Assembly: GCA_028023455.1 (NCBI GenBank)
Contig: JAQFVV010006203.1
Coordinates: 6,914,821-6,978,820, forward strand
Length of the DNA: 64,000 nucleotides
DNA from: Epiperipatus broadwayi
Lineage: Eukaryota > Onychophora > Udeonychophora > Euonychophora > Peripatidae
Reading direction: 5' to 3'
The translations under genes and the position numbers were made by a program. Of this stretch, positions 48,880-61,535 are shown piece by piece; within the stretch, counting starts at the first letter, position 1; the number at the start of each line of letters is the position of its first letter. The notes below the pieces were generated by a model. The model was not told where the DNA came from. It saw only the letters and a list, made by a program, of their open reading frames with translations, and searched no databases.

Positions 48880-49045
48880 AAGGCTGAAACCTTTGACAGA
48901 TGCGCCTTTAAAAATGCTTATATTACAGCCAATCAGATGTAATAATGACTATACAGGGAACTCGTAACTCAAAACACAAGGCAGAGATTTTACGAGAAAA
49001 AGATTGTTCCACCTCCTCTACTTAAATTTATATATAAATAAGTCA
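48880..49045 (+). repeat. Degraded relative of the CCAAT-containing unit
   Basis: Shares ACAGCCAATCAGATG, AACTCAAAACACAAGGCAGA, GATTTTACGAGAAAAAG, CTCCTCTACTT and TATATATAAATAAGTCAGAG with the 17.1-18.2 kb unit, in the same order and at similar spacing. The CCAAT, A+T-rich and TCAG elements are the parts best kept. Confidence 0.55.
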
Positions 49046-51770
49046 GAGTCAAGTATTTGTTTTAATATTTTTTTTTTTAAGATACAACATTATGAATAAT
49101 GATTGAAACAAAACCTTATTACTAAAAGTGCAAGATTGTCATTGAAATGCAAAAATGTTTTAGAAGAGAATTTTGTGCACATCCATCACCATGACTTACC
49201 AATGCTTACATTTGATATGTTTGAAGTAGGAAAAAATGTTTATGTCTATATGCATCATTCTAAAAAGATATCCACAACCTCATTAATGAAATAATAGAAA
49301 TTTACCATCATTCTATTCACAAAGAAACACTTATGAGACAGGCACTTCAAAAAATGACATGTTTTGAATTCTAGTTATTATTTGGTGATGAGAATTTTTC
49401 ACATTCAGCAATTATTGTATAGCTTCCCACTGCCACTATGATATAAAATCCTATCAGGTGGAGATATAAAATCCTATCAGGTGGATTGGGTGAAATAGGA
49501 GCATTGTCTTAAAGTGAATGTTTATCATGTAAAATTAGTAACAAGTGGTAAAATAAAAGAAGCTAATGAAAGAGAACATACCTACACAGTTTAATGTTGA
49601 TTGCAAATTTATTGGACTGTGTTGATGGTCAATGGCTGACCCAAAATAGTTATCAATAATTTTGCATCTGTCCTATTTAATTTGAATTAGATCTTGAATA
49701 TATTGTAATAGACATTCTATTAATAAATATTCAAATTATATATATATATTGAAAATCCTATTATTAATTAATGACATGAAATTAAACTATTTTTGGTACA
49801 TTGAGAACATTTTTGATAATTGATTCTACAAAATCAGATAATTTTCTATAAGTCAATTATTATTTGAAATAATAAATCATGCTATTTTGTCCTCTTTATG
49901 AATCTTGGATAAGAAATAGAACTTCCATGTTCATTTTTGTTAGAGAGTAGATAATTATATTTGTAATGATCGATTTATCTATTTATGGTGGGTGTTATTT
50001 ATTCTGTTGTTTCGTCACTTAATTATCTTAAAACATCATTAGTTTATTTTTTTGTTTATAATTACAATTGTTTCTTTCAATATCTGTAATGATTATATCT
50101 ATGTACTTATTTTTTGATTCATCAAAAGCTAATTTGTCTTTTATAAATTTTGATGAGAAACTTGACTGTTTTGAATATTTGTTTCAAGATATTATTCTGT
50201 ATTGTACCCAGTCTGAGGAATTATTGTTCCCATATATATTATTGTATTTTTTAAAATCTTAATTGGCATGCAAAATTTTTTAGATTTTGATACATCTAAT
50301 GTTTAAAAGCATCATATTGTTTATCATTATTAGGACTCAGTGCCCTATGCATTTTGATACAATTGTAGGGTGATGAACTCAGGAGTTCAAGGTCTAAGTA
50401 TTTTACTTCCATGGCTTGAATTTCTTATGAGCTCATGAGCAATAAGCTATTCATTTATTATTTACAAATCTCTTCATGTTATTATATTGTTTATATGATT
50501 TTTAATTAATTTTAACGATTATATATGATTCTTATTACTCTGTGCAATTTATCACAGTGTTAGAGTAATGGACTTTAGCAGTAAAGATCTATTAGTTCTA
50601 GTGCTTGAATACCACCATGACCTCCCAAGTAATAAATATTCAGTAATTAATATTAATATGATCGTGATGATTATCACATTATTGTTTCTTACCATCCGAA
50701 GAATTTAGTTTTGAAAATTATTGCTTAAATTGTATTTATTATAACACTAATTATATAATTCATCTATTGAGATCATCATCATGTAGTATTCGTATTAAAT
50801 GAGATACCCAGTTTTTAAGTTGTAACTGGTTCATAATATTTAATGTTCTAACTTATGGCCAACTCCAAGTGATTGCCCTATATGGTTTAATATAGCAGAA
50901 GATTGCATACTCAAAAGTTGAAGGTTCCTGGATATAATGAAAGCTGATGACTGCTCACCTAAGCAATTGACTGATTTTTAAAATTTTTTAATGATAACAA
51001 ATCATTTAATTCCTCAGCGCAAGCAATGTAAGATAAATCAAACACTCTATTCTAGTGCCATCTATTATAATTTTGAATAATCATGATTACCAGATGCTTT
51101 ACTGCTTTATAATTATTCAGATTGTTTTCTACCCTTGACAATAAGATCTGGATTCATTTACGTTCAAACAATCAAGCTGATATACATTTGAGATTGTTGG
51201 CTTAAATGGTAAAATAGAATTAAAATGTTTTATTAAATGTATGATTGCATTACTTCCGGCTTTAAATCCTATGCCTTACTGATAATAGCCAAAACTATAA
51301 AACAATCAGAGAGATTTAATATGCAACAAAGCATCTGTTAATCACAGATTACTCAAGTTTATAGTAGATGACACTAGAATAACAAACTGCTCGTTTTATC
51401 TGATTATTTTTATTATTATGGTATTATTTTTTATTTTAAAAAATGTGTATGACTTTTGTTTTCTTTGGAAAGTTATATTATTTATCTATATTTAAAGAAA
51501 ATGATTTTGTTATAATTGTAATGAGTGCCTCCTTCCACTCATCCTCTATAATAAATTTATTTCTCTGTTAATTTCTTAAGAATTTTATACTAAATTTTGC
51601 TTATAAATATATTATAGGGTATGAGATGATGTTAAAATATATTACAGTGTATCCAATGTATGTTAGGGGAGAAATTAATTTTTAATCCATTTAGAAATAA
51701 TTTAATGGTATAAATGTCTGTAATTGTTATAATCTAAAATGAGAAATTAGCACAACAATGAAATGGTAGA
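49046..51770. other. Intergenic with short repeat B fragments
   Basis: Holds a 22-bp tandem pair (GATATAAAATCCTATCAGGT, near 49440-49484) and repeat B copies at 50340-50460, 50556-50660 and 50880-50970. No gene was seen. Confidence 0.5.
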
Positions 51771-51773
51771 GAA

Positions 51774-51933
51774 CTTCCTGGAGTGAAGCACAACCTATTG
51801 TTACATCCCCTGGTTTAAGTACCATTCTCTCCATCCTATAGGCAGCAATTTAAGGTGTTTCTAATCTCTGTTATTTTGCTCAGTTTTTAATATCGTATGT
51901 TCTTCAGTCATTTCTGTAAATTTCATCATTAAA
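51774..51933 (-). repeat. Fragment of the 60-kb inverted-repeat family
   Basis: From CCTATTGTTACATCC through TGGTTTAAGTACCATT, CTATAGGCAGCAATTTAA and TTGCTCAGTTTTTAATATC this matches the left arm at about 60372-60500 closely. It shows the sequence is a dispersed repeat. The strand follows the possible gag-like reading of the 61-kb right arm. Confidence 0.65.
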
Positions 51934-53088
51934 TTGAAATTCCAAAGATATTTACAATTTGATAGGGCTTGAAATTTTTTGTTTAATGTAATTAAGTTTT
52001 GTGATAATAAAATATTAAATTTGATTGATTATTGTTAAAATATTTTATCATCTACTATAAACATGAGCAATTAGTGCCTGCAAATGGTACAATGCTGTAA
52101 TATTCTCCCAAATCGGTTTTTAGATTTTGCCATCAATCTGATAATCTATTAATTATTCGGGCTTGTAATAAATAGCTCTAGAATGAAAAGAACTCTTGAA
52201 AGAATGATTAAATTGAGAATATTATGAGATATTGTTGCTATTTTATGATTTTATTATTAATATACAATTTATTAAAATGGTTATTTAATGGTTTATATAT
52301 GACTTTTCGGAATATAATCATTGTTTGAAGTGATGTAAATGATTATTATTTGGCTGAAAATAGGAATATTCTCCATTATGGAAATTGATATCATTTGTAT
52401 CATGAAATTATCAAATTGCCTTTCATATCAATATTTAAAAAAGTTTAATCAGAAATTTAAAAATATGTTCTTGAAAAGAAAGTCTTTCGGCAAATAACTT
52501 TGATATATTAAAAAACTTATCTTTCAATCAGAAACACTAACAGGTAAATCATTCATATGAATAGTAAAAGAAAATGAATTGGCAGAAAATAATATTTCAA
52601 ATCTTAAAAGTTAAGGGTATTATGATTAGTTATAAATTTTGTTCATTCTATTATATCAAATAAGATGAAAAAGATATATATATATAATCAATTTTTAGTA
52701 TATTTAAGAATCAACATTAATGCAATATTGGCTTCTTTTTTCAAAACCATTCCTTTACAAATTGAATCAGGAATGAATCCTTTAGCTTTCATTCTATCCA
52801 GAATCCTCCATTTTTCCAATATATGTTTCATGATTTTGATTATTTCTTCTTGGTAATTTATATAAATTATGTCATCAAGTTGCAAGCTAGGAAAATATAA
52901 TTCAAAGATTTTTCTTTGTATGTTTTGCAAACAATCTCCAATTATTGTCGTCTATTATATCAATGCTATTGAAATTATGGCATAACATAAACATAATTTT
53001 ATTTTATAAATGAATAAGCTTAAACAGGCTATCTTTAATATCTAAAAATGTTTGCACAATAGGTGAATTAAGATTTAATAGTCTATGG
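51934..53088. other. Intergenic, nothing recognised
   Basis: A+T-rich sequence. Overlapping open frames of 60-80 codons on both strands near 52.7-52.9 kb are of chance character. Confidence 0.5.
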
Positions 53089-53484
53089 CAAGAGTCCTCA
53101 ACCTTTTTGCACTTAAGAGCACATTCTATAATACCGGCCAGGTGGTGGGCACATTTATTTTTTTCAACCAGATAGCGGGCATCATTTATTTTTTCAATGT
53201 AAATTTATAGTTGGATATTGTTAATAATACATATAATGTACAAAAAAATATTTATTTCAAAAATAAAATTTTAACATAATTAACGTTTATATTTTTACGC
53301 TGTAAAAGTATAGTATGCCCTACAATTTGATTACAATATAGTACAATAATTTATAAGAAATTTTAAAAATTAAATTTATTTGTATCAGATAAATAATTTT
53401 TTATCGTGTTTGGATAGCGGTGGGTACACGTAAAATGGTCTGCGGGCGCCATGGTGCCTGCGGGCATAGGGTTGGGGACCCTTG
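53089..53484. mobile_element. hAT-type MITE, 396 bp
   Basis: The ends are CAAGAGTCCTCAACC and GGTTGGGGACCCTTG, variants of the hAT terminus CAGGGGTCCCCAACC. Flanks GTCTATGG (53081-53088) and GTGTATGG (53485-53492) form an 8-bp duplication with one mismatch. Interior repeats such as GGTGGGCACATTTATTTTTT and TGCGGGCGCCATGGTGCC are typical of these elements. It has no coding capacity. Confidence 0.85.
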
Positions 53485-54076
53485 GTGTATGGCTATCATA
53501 CCTTTATACAAAGAAGTGATTTTACTAAGAGAATATTATGGCATGATGTTCACTTGGAACAATCATGACAATTCCTTTACTATATGAAAAGATATTCCTG
53601 TTGACAGTTTTTTTGCCAAGTTAAACTTTTTAGGCATATTGCTGATATTCATAATCAAGTAAGCATGCAATAAATGAGTCATTAGTTTATATATATAAAC
53701 TATTACAATATAGTATATACATGGTGGTTAAACTAAAGAGCGAACACTATCATATTAACACTATATTTAGTATTTAATATGTATACAATGCAACCTTTTG
53801 TCTTTTTACAAATAAAACTTTAAAGAGTATCTGATAGGTAGTTAATATCCATTTTGTATTCCTATGAGAAGAAAGATTTGGGCTGTGAATTTAAAAGGGA
53901 TCAAAATGTTTGGGCTGATTATTTGAAAAACTGTAAAATGTCAAAATTGTTTAATTCATCAAGATTAATGGTCTCCAGGATGATAATTGAATTAATTAAA
54001 GATGGGCGAATAATAATCCATTCTTACTTGATTTCAAAAGATTTATGATGACTGTATTTTACTTGTAATTATATGA

Positions 54077-54797
54077 TGGACTATTTCCATCATTTAGTTG
54101 AATTGTTAAATGCTTTTTATAAAAATTTAAACTTTATTAATACTTTTTCAAATACATTGACAGCTTAATATAGAACAGAGGTTGGCAAACTGATAGACTC
54201 CAATTTCATGGCTTTTTATCATGATAAACACAATTTTTGTATTTTGTAAACAAATATTTTGTGGTCTCAAAGAAAGGAAAAATGCACATTACACCATTGT
54301 TTCTTGAATTCGGCCTTATAGAATAGTAATTATTGTAGATAATGAATATTTAAATATCATTTTTAAGAGAATTTTTATTAGGATGTATACAGATTCTATT
54401 CTAGTAAAATAAATGTTCAAATACATCCACAGCCATTCAGAAATTTGTATTTTTCTTGAATTTGCAGCTCTTTAATTGGGGTGGCGGGGGGTGTAAACAA
54501 AATGACTCCTTATAAAGTTTGTCAACTCCTGATATAGAACATAATGTGATAATTCTCTTTTTTCAAATGTTGCTTGTTTGATTAGTTACAATACTATCAT
54601 GGGAAAAGTAACCTAGTTGGTTAGAGCTCCTTAATTGCATGATTTTAAAGGTCACTGGTTCAATCTCAATGGTAGTATTGGTATCTGATCAAGCCAGAAA
54701 CATGTTCTAAACACTATTTGAATGCATTTAGAAAAATATGGTTTGAATTTTTTTAACAATGTTTAAAAAAATCAATTAAATGATAGAAATAGTCCAA
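54077..54797. mobile_element. Foldback element with tRNA-like core, interrupted
   Basis: The ends are TGGACTATTTCCATCATTTA and, inverted, TAAATGATAGAAATAGTCCAA. The core at about 54600-54700 has a pol III-like A box (CTAGTTGGTTAGAGC) and B box (TGGTTCAATCTCA), then CTGATCAAGCCAGAAACATG. The left arm is split by the hAT MITE at 54176-54531. Without that insert the element would be about 360 bp. It is the same family as 55731-56250. Confidence 0.7.
54176..54531. mobile_element. hAT-type MITE, 356 bp, nested
   Basis: The ends are CAGAGGTTGGCAAACT and AGTTTGTCAACTCCTG, with a perfect 8-bp duplication ATATAGAA at 54168-54175 and 54532-54539. It lies inside the left arm of the foldback element and is therefore younger. 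Confidence 0.88.
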
Positions 54798-55719
54798 CAT
54801 ATTACTATAAATTAAATGACATCTCACAAAGTCACTGGCAAACATTAAATATTCAGTATGAATTGATGCTATATCAAACTTTAGCCATATGTTCCTAATG
54901 TAAACATTGAATCTAGGCTTGGTGAATCGATACTTTGGGGTAAATACTAATGTCAACTACATTTTTTTGTGGGCCTCATAATAAGAATATTAAGCTATGT
55001 TTTTTAAACATGCAAATACAATGATCTTAGGATATGAAGAAATGCTCAGTGTATAGAAATATATTCTAAAGTCTGATGAATCATTTGTATTTTTGTCATT
55101 TACTAGAATTTATGACTGGCAATCAATAAGAGAAACTTATTAACCAGAGTTCTATAACATGATAGAAATTGTCATGAGTGGGTTGGCACATTCTGCGAAT
55201 ATAATTATTTCTTTTTAAATGCATCATTATATTGGTTAAACATTTTGAAAGACCAACTTTTTTTATTCAGGTTGCAGATATTATTTTTTGACATTCTAAT
55301 TCATATAGCCTAGAAGGATGCCAAATTATTTTTCATCTTAAGTAAGATCAGCAAATGATATCCTCTCCCCCAATCGTCAACTTTGATTTTTAAGAATTAT
55401 AGGAAAAATTAAAATCATGACACCAATCATTTTCACAAAAACAGACTGACCAGTCCTCAATGAGATCTACACTTTTGGTTAGCAACCCTTTTAAAACTGG
55501 ATGATCTTTTTTATATCCAATATTTTGTATCTCATTCAAATGAACAAATTAATGATGCAATATAATTATTGAGAATATATATAATATGGAAAATAATAAA
55601 AATGTGTTATTATTTGTACAGATAAAAAATAAATATTCATATAATGCAAACTCACAAAAATTAAGAACATTTGATTGAAAAATCGTATCAAATTGATTAA
55701 AGAGGCATGCGAAAGTTAT

Positions 55720-56262
55720 ATTTTTATATTTGACTATTTCCATCATTTAATATGTGTGTTGAATGTCTTTAGAAAAGTTTAATTTTAGTTAAATATTCCA
55801 AATGCATTCAACTGTTAGTAATATCACAGCAAACAGATTAGTATATGCACCAACTGTTAGTAATATCACAGCAAACAGGTTAGTATATGCACCAACTGTT
55901 AGTAATATCAGAAAACAGGTTAGTATATGCACAATGTTTTGAGAGGGATTTTTCTCCTACCAGTTGGTTAGAGCGTTACCTTAAAAATTCAAGAATCTAA
56001 GGATCCAGGTTCGAATCCCATGCTAGTACTGTCACTGGTCAGGCCAGCAAAACCCGAAGAAGAGGGGAGAAAAATACCTCTCGAAACATGCATATAGTAA
56101 CCTGTTTGCTGTGATATTACTAACAGTTGGTGCATATACTAACCTGTTTGCTGTGATATTACTAACAGTTGAATGCATTTGGAATATTTAACTAAAATTA
56201 AACTTTTCTAAAGACATTCAACACACATATTAGATGATGGAAATAGTCCAATATAAAAATAC
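55720..56262. mobile_element. Foldback element with subrepeats and tRNA-like core
   Basis: Long inverted arms (about 55720-55945 and 56080-56262) begin ATTTTTATAT..GACTATTTCCATC. Each arm holds 42-bp subrepeats, CAACTGTTAGTAATATCACA with GCAAACAGGTTAGTATATGC: three in the left arm (55809, 55851, 55893) and two in the right. The unpaired centre contains CCAGTTGGTTAGAGCG (A box) and GGTTCGAATCCC (B box), 38 bases apart, like a tRNA. Then come CGAAGA, an AGAGG/CCTCT hairpin and GAAACATGCATA, another hammerhead-like order. Confidence 0.75.
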
Positions 56263-57100
56263 AGCTAGAACACCATCATTACAAACTTTCAGAAAAACAT
56301 ACGAAAGTTATGTTTACAAAAATACAAATGATAATTAGATAATTGCTTCATTGATACTATTTTTCTCAATCTTGTTGATAATTTGTCTTTCTGATGCAAA
56401 AACAATTTCTTAGTGGTTTTTAAATTTAATTTTAGAAAAGATTTGTTTACGTTTAGTAGATACTTCTATTTTCTTCATTGTTAAAAACTGTTCAGAAAGA
56501 GATATTCTATATTTTAATATACTGTTTATTTGTACATTTAGAATTTTTCTCTACATTTCATGTAAATTTTCATTAAAATTCTCTGGTTCAATGACAAAAC
56601 AAAATGTAAAATTAAACATATTAGATATTAATTGATGAAATAAATAACTTCTGATAAAATATAAATTCACTGAACTGGTAGTTTATTGATGTTAGTAATT
56701 CAATAATAAAAAAATTTCTGGAAAGCAATTACTGTCATTCCAAATGCATTTATGGATCATTGATATGCAGATCAGGTTGCCAATCACTGATCCACACCTT
56801 AAATGTCTGCATAAATGACATAACAGTAGTGATGGTCCTATTTACACATTGTCAAATATTATTTTGAAAAATGTAAGATTACATATCACACAGCAGTATT
56901 GTGTAAGCTTTTTCTGTCAAGAACCATTTGTATATTTATAATATTCACAGCCATACAAAAATTATCAACTTAAAAATCAGACTGCTATATTTGATCAAAA
57001 ATTCAATTTACCTTTCGTCATTGGGGGTGGGCAGCCATTTCAATTTGCAGGCCAACTTCAACTTTACCAGAGGGCCATAATTTTTTTTATAAATTAAAAA
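56263..57100. other. Nothing firm; possible hAT-like end
   Basis: GGTTGCCAATCACTG at about 56774 resembles a hAT terminus, but I found no partner end or duplication. The remainder is A+T-rich with no gene. Confidence 0.3.
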
Positions 57101-57129
57101 TAACATCATTATTGTTAATGATGGCTCCA

Positions 57130-57620
57130 CATTTAATAATAAATTTTCCATTTCATCTTATAACAATTCTTCAAGACATTTATACTCTCTAATTACTTTT
57201 TATATTCTGGACAGATTGATTCTACAGTAACTAGGATGCTATCTTTTATAAATTCCCATTTAGAAAATGGTTTTGAATTTTTTGCTTTTTTCAAAATAAT
57301 GTAACCTTGCTTTCACATAATTTTTTGGCTTATTTGTACTTTTTATGAAACCTGTTAGCCATTTGATGAAGCTCCTTTTCATGTTTTCTATTTTAAGATT
57401 TCTTTCTTCCCCAACAATTTTCTTGTAATCAATGTTTTGATAAATAGTGCCTCCTAATATTGTGTTTTTTATTAACTAAAATACTTTCCAGATTATTAGC
57501 ACTTTGATTTACTATTTTTTTCTATAAAAAAATAAGTATGTATTTGTCCATTCTCTTGGATATGTGCGATTTTCTGTGTTAATTTTTCTTATCTTATTCT
57601 GTGTAGTCATCCTAATAATA
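57130..57620 (-). pseudogene. N-terminal fragment of a hAT transposase (GTF2IRD2/ZBED-like)
   Basis: The minus strand from about 57480 downward reads RRHYLSKH (end of a BED-type zinc finger), IVGEERNLKIENMKRSFIKW and IKSTNKPKNYVKARLHY, then, in a shifted frame, KAKNSKPFSKWEFIKDSILV with TVESICPEYKK. This matches the KKIAKKSKPFSEGEFIKDC region that follows the finger in GTF2IRD2-like hAT proteins. The catalytic region was not found downstream. It is the same family as the 33.5-35.1 kb pseudogene but a different segment and the opposite strand. Confidence 0.7.
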
Positions 57621-58011
57621 AATTGAAGTAAAATTTGATTTTATTTTTGCTAGTATACAATTGTCTGTAGAAATCACTAGAAAAACAAACAAAATGCCCT
57701 CAACATTGTAGATTAAATCTATAGTCAGATAAACCATACGATATAGATAATTTCTTGAAACATTGCATCTCTGATATGATAAACTAAAACTATTATAAAG
57801 GTTGGATGTGCTGGTATTTAAATAGTAGTTTTATAGGGGGACATTTTGAAAATATCCATGGGCCATAGATTTTTACTCCTATCTTATAGCTTCATCATTA
57901 CTTTGTGAAACATCTGTTTAATCATTTTTTAATATGTAAATATATCCACCTGCATTTTCTGGAGATCTTGAAGTTTTTCTCCATGAAGAATGATCTGATA
58001 TTCTTCTAGAT

Positions 58012-58636
58012 TAAGGATTGCCAAACTTTTTATCTCGTTGAGCTTTTTGATAATGTCGTAAATATCCAGAGAGTCCCAATGAAAATTTTGATATTAAATA
58101 CTTTCTAAATCTATTTTATTAAAGATTTTGGAATAATAATAATTAAGGTAGTATAAACTATTTTAAAAAAAACATTTACAATTACACAAGCAATGTGATA
58201 TTTTTATACTGCAAATATATATATATATTAATGTGGATAGGTTTGATGCTTTTTTGTTAGATCACTTAATTTGGGTTCATGATTTATAAGTTTTAATTTT
58301 AAGTGCCATTTTTTTCCATGTTAAACAAATATATATATGCAGTGGAAAATGCTAAAATAAAAGAATTATTATTGTGTAGTGATAGGCTTTGGACATGAAA
58401 TATGAATTAATGTCAAAATTGTAAATCGTAAAAATCTTTAAAGTGTAATTAATTTGGCATATATACGTAACACGAGTAACTTTTTATTATAAAATGTTAA
58501 TAAATAAATAAAAAGTGTTATACAAGCTTTAATAAACTTATGCTTTGACAAACAAGTTCATGTGTCTTAATGATTCAATGATTATCCCTTCAACTCTGGC
58601 CAACCCTTTTGTAACCGACAATTGTGGCGACCACTA
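58012..58636. mobile_element. hAT-type MITE, 625 bp
   Basis: A perfect 8-bp duplication TTCTAGAT lies at 58004-58011 and 58637-58644. The ends TAAGGATTGCCAAAC and (inverted) TAGTGGTCGCCACAA are diverged forms of a hAT terminus. The interior is A+T-rich and non-coding. Confidence 0.75.
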
Positions 58637-58644
58637 TTCTAGAT

Positions 58645-60204
58645 GCTATTAAAATATTAGAAATAATTCCTTCGTGCATATTAATGATATGAGTCTTATT
58701 AAGTTTATAATACAGTGATAAATTATGTTAAGAGGATGCCAAACTGCCATTTAGGATGCAACTGCTAACATTTGGTCGTAGTGCTTTGATGCCTAGATAG
58801 TCTATCTGCTTTTGGAAGATAAGTATTGTTTTTGCAAATGATAACCAGCCCCATATAATCAAATGTGTTAGATATTCTTACATTAGATAACCCCTGTATA
58901 TATACTGTATAAAAGAAAACTAAAACCCTAATAACTTTCAGAAAATGCTTTGCATTTTGTTATTAACCTTTATCTATTTTTAATAAATATGTCTAAATGC
59001 ATTTTCCCCCTTATGATTTATACAATTAAACTAAACCCCGTTCGATTATCTTGAAGCAATTTAAACTAATTGAAATAAGATAAAATTCCGTCTGTAAATA
59101 ATATATATGTACGGTATTACATAGCAAATCAAATCGAGACATTTAAGTAATATGATTGTTAAAGCATTTATTTGAAAATTGTAATGTCTTATATTGCTTT
59201 TTGACATTTTAGTTCTATTATGATATTTCAACTGTCAACGTTAATAAAAGATTCCCAACTTATTAGCACATGTTTGTAACTCGATATATTTTTAAATCGT
59301 AGTTATTATCAGAGTCACTAGATGGCGAGCTTTAAGGTTATGACATTGAGGGGGAAGAAGTGAAAAAATTTTAAATGATTTAGTTGTGCAAAGAGTCATC
59401 ACCGTAAAGATTATACGAAAACTGTAAAAGGAGGGGGAAGGCTTATTAAAAATAGATAATGAAAAAAAAGTCATGATTTAAAAGTATTTAAATAAATAGA
59501 GTTAAAGATTAAATTTAACGCAAACTAAATTCCTTTTACATGAGTAAGGAGACAAAATAATGGAATAAAGTGAGATAATGTTTAAGAAAAATATGATTGT
59601 TGATATTTAAAATTATACTTCAAATTAGGTGTTCAAAGGAGAGGCAATGGTTGATTTTTTTTTTTTAAGAACAGAATTTGACATTTACCAAACAAACTCT
59701 GGATTTATTTCGGTTAGGCTGCCTCTTAGTCAATTGTTTAGCCATTCTATATTTATTAATCAATTCATAAGGAATATGATATAACCTATATTAGTAATAA
59801 GTGAGAACAATTGTAAAATCGAAATGCAAGAAAAAAAATTTTAAGAGATTGGCAAGCCATGTCCAACTACCACTTATGATGCCCGAATGCTTGATCATAG
59901 TACTCTGTTGTCTAGTTACAGTATCTATTTTAGAGAAGGCAACATACATGCACAAAAAATAAGTATGGTTCTGCTGTGTATTTGAGGGGTGTTCGATTTA
60001 AAATAAATAAAATTTTAAACTCCTGTAAGTTTATTTATATGTGCTGACGAATGAAAACAATGGAATTCACTTTACTTTTGAAAAGTGATTAGTAACAATT
60101 TGACATGTAGGGTAAATTTCCCTCACTCACCAGAAATATGTAATATAGTTTGTTTAATTTGAGTTTCCATTAACTCTTAAAGTGATCAGATGATATCTTA
60201 ACAC
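58645..60204. other. Intergenic, nothing recognised
   Basis: A+T-rich sequence with a CACTAGATGGCGAG motif near 59318 that resembles an insect CTCF core. Open frames are short. Confidence 0.5.
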
Positions 60205-61372
60205 CATTTTAATCACTTGCTCCATTTCATCTTCTAAGTGTTGCGGCACCACTTATATTTGCTTTTGTTCTTATTGGGGTGCTGTGTTCTTATTGTATTT
60301 TATTTTCCAAATATTGGTACAGATGTGGTTCTTGTTGTATCTGTTGAAATATTGTCTATAAAAGTCTTCCATTCCTATTGTTACATCCACTGGTTTAAGT
60401 ACCATTATTTCCATCCCATAAACAGCAATTTAAAGTGTATCTAATCTCTATGCTATCTTGCTCAGTTTTTAATATCTTATGTTCTTCATTCATCTCTTCA
60501 TGTTTGTCTTCTAATAATTTGTGCTCCATATTCTTTATTTGTAATTGCTCTATCTTTTTATACTATATATGTACTTTTTCTCTTCTACTATTGATAATTT
60601 CCCCGTCTTTTCTGAATTGAAACCATTAGTTTGATTCCAATGACAGAATCCTCTGCCTGCTGGGTCATCTTTTCCCTATATCATTGCTGCTTAATCAAAA
60701 TATATTTTTCATTCTGTGGATGGTAGTTATTCTTTTACATGGATACTATTCCTATATATTTTTAACTACTCTCTAAGTTATATGTTCTCTAATTAATAGG
60801 TAATGTCTCTCTCATTGCCCAGTTCTCTAAAAATTTAGTGATCTTTTTATTTTGTAAAAAGAATAATCACTATCCACATAAAGTGAAAAATATATTTTGA
60901 TCAAACAGTAATGACATAGGAAATAGATGATCCAGCTTGAAGAGAGTTCTGGTATTGGAATCAAACTAATGGTTTCAATCCAGAAAAGTCAGGAAAACCA
61001 ATAATAGAAAAGAAAAAGTACATATATAGTATAAAAAGATAGCGCAGTTACAAGTAAAGAATATGGAGCACAAATTTCAGCTAGAAGTCATAGATGAAAT
61101 TTACAGAGATGACTGAAGAACACAAGATATTAAAAATTGAACAAGATAACATGAAGATTAGAAACATTTTAAATTGCTTACGTATAGGATGGAGAAAATG
61201 GTACTTAAACCAGTGGATGTAACAATAGAGATGGAAGACACAACAGATACAACCAAAAAAACATCTGTAACAATATTTGGAAAATAGGATTCAATAAGAA
61301 CACAGCACCCCAATAAGGACAAAATCAGTCACAAGTGGTGCAATAACACTTAGAAGATAAAATGAAACAAGT
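60205..61372. repeat. Long inverted repeat, arms of about 520-540 bp
   Basis: The left arm (60205-60744) and right arm (about 60848-61372) pair along their length: CTTCTAAGTGTTG.GGCACCACTT/AAGTGGTGCAATAACACTTAG, GGGGTGCTGTGTTCTTATTG and its complement, TTTCTGAATTGAAACCATTAG/CTAATGGTTTCAATCCAGAAA, and AATCAAAATATATTTTTCA next to a 100-bp loop. The right arm read on + gives broken frames rich in Lys, Glu and Thr (for example MEKMVLKPVDVTIEMEDTTD), possibly an element-encoded coiled-coil or gag-like protein. The class is unknown. Confidence 0.65.
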
Positions 61373-61454
61373 GAAAACTGAACTATTACAGATAAAATTT
61401 AAAAAAAAAATGATAATGGGCTTATTATTCAGTTCATAAAAAATTTGAGAGCCA

Positions 61455-61535
61455 AAACTGCTAATGCTAGAATCAACCCTGGGACCTCCCAATCCCCCAA
61501 GTTCGACACTATCAACTATGCCAAACTATATAGGG
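61455..61535 (-). repeat. tRNA-like sequence
   Basis: The minus strand reads TAGTTTGGCATAGTTGATAG, then GGGTTGATTCTAGCATTAG, with A- and B-box-like elements about 45 bases apart. It lies just outside the right arm of the 60-kb inverted repeat. It is a degraded tRNA-derived retroposon head rather than a gene. Confidence 0.4.

Noticed and set aside
55960-56040. Functional tRNA gene
   Set aside because: A and B boxes are present, but no proper acceptor stem was found and it sits in the centre of a foldback transposon with a relative at 54.6 kb.
60238-60620. Two overlapping + strand open frames as small membrane proteins
   Set aside because: The sequence is one arm of a long inverted repeat and the hydrophobic character comes from T-rich antisense of a Lys-rich frame.
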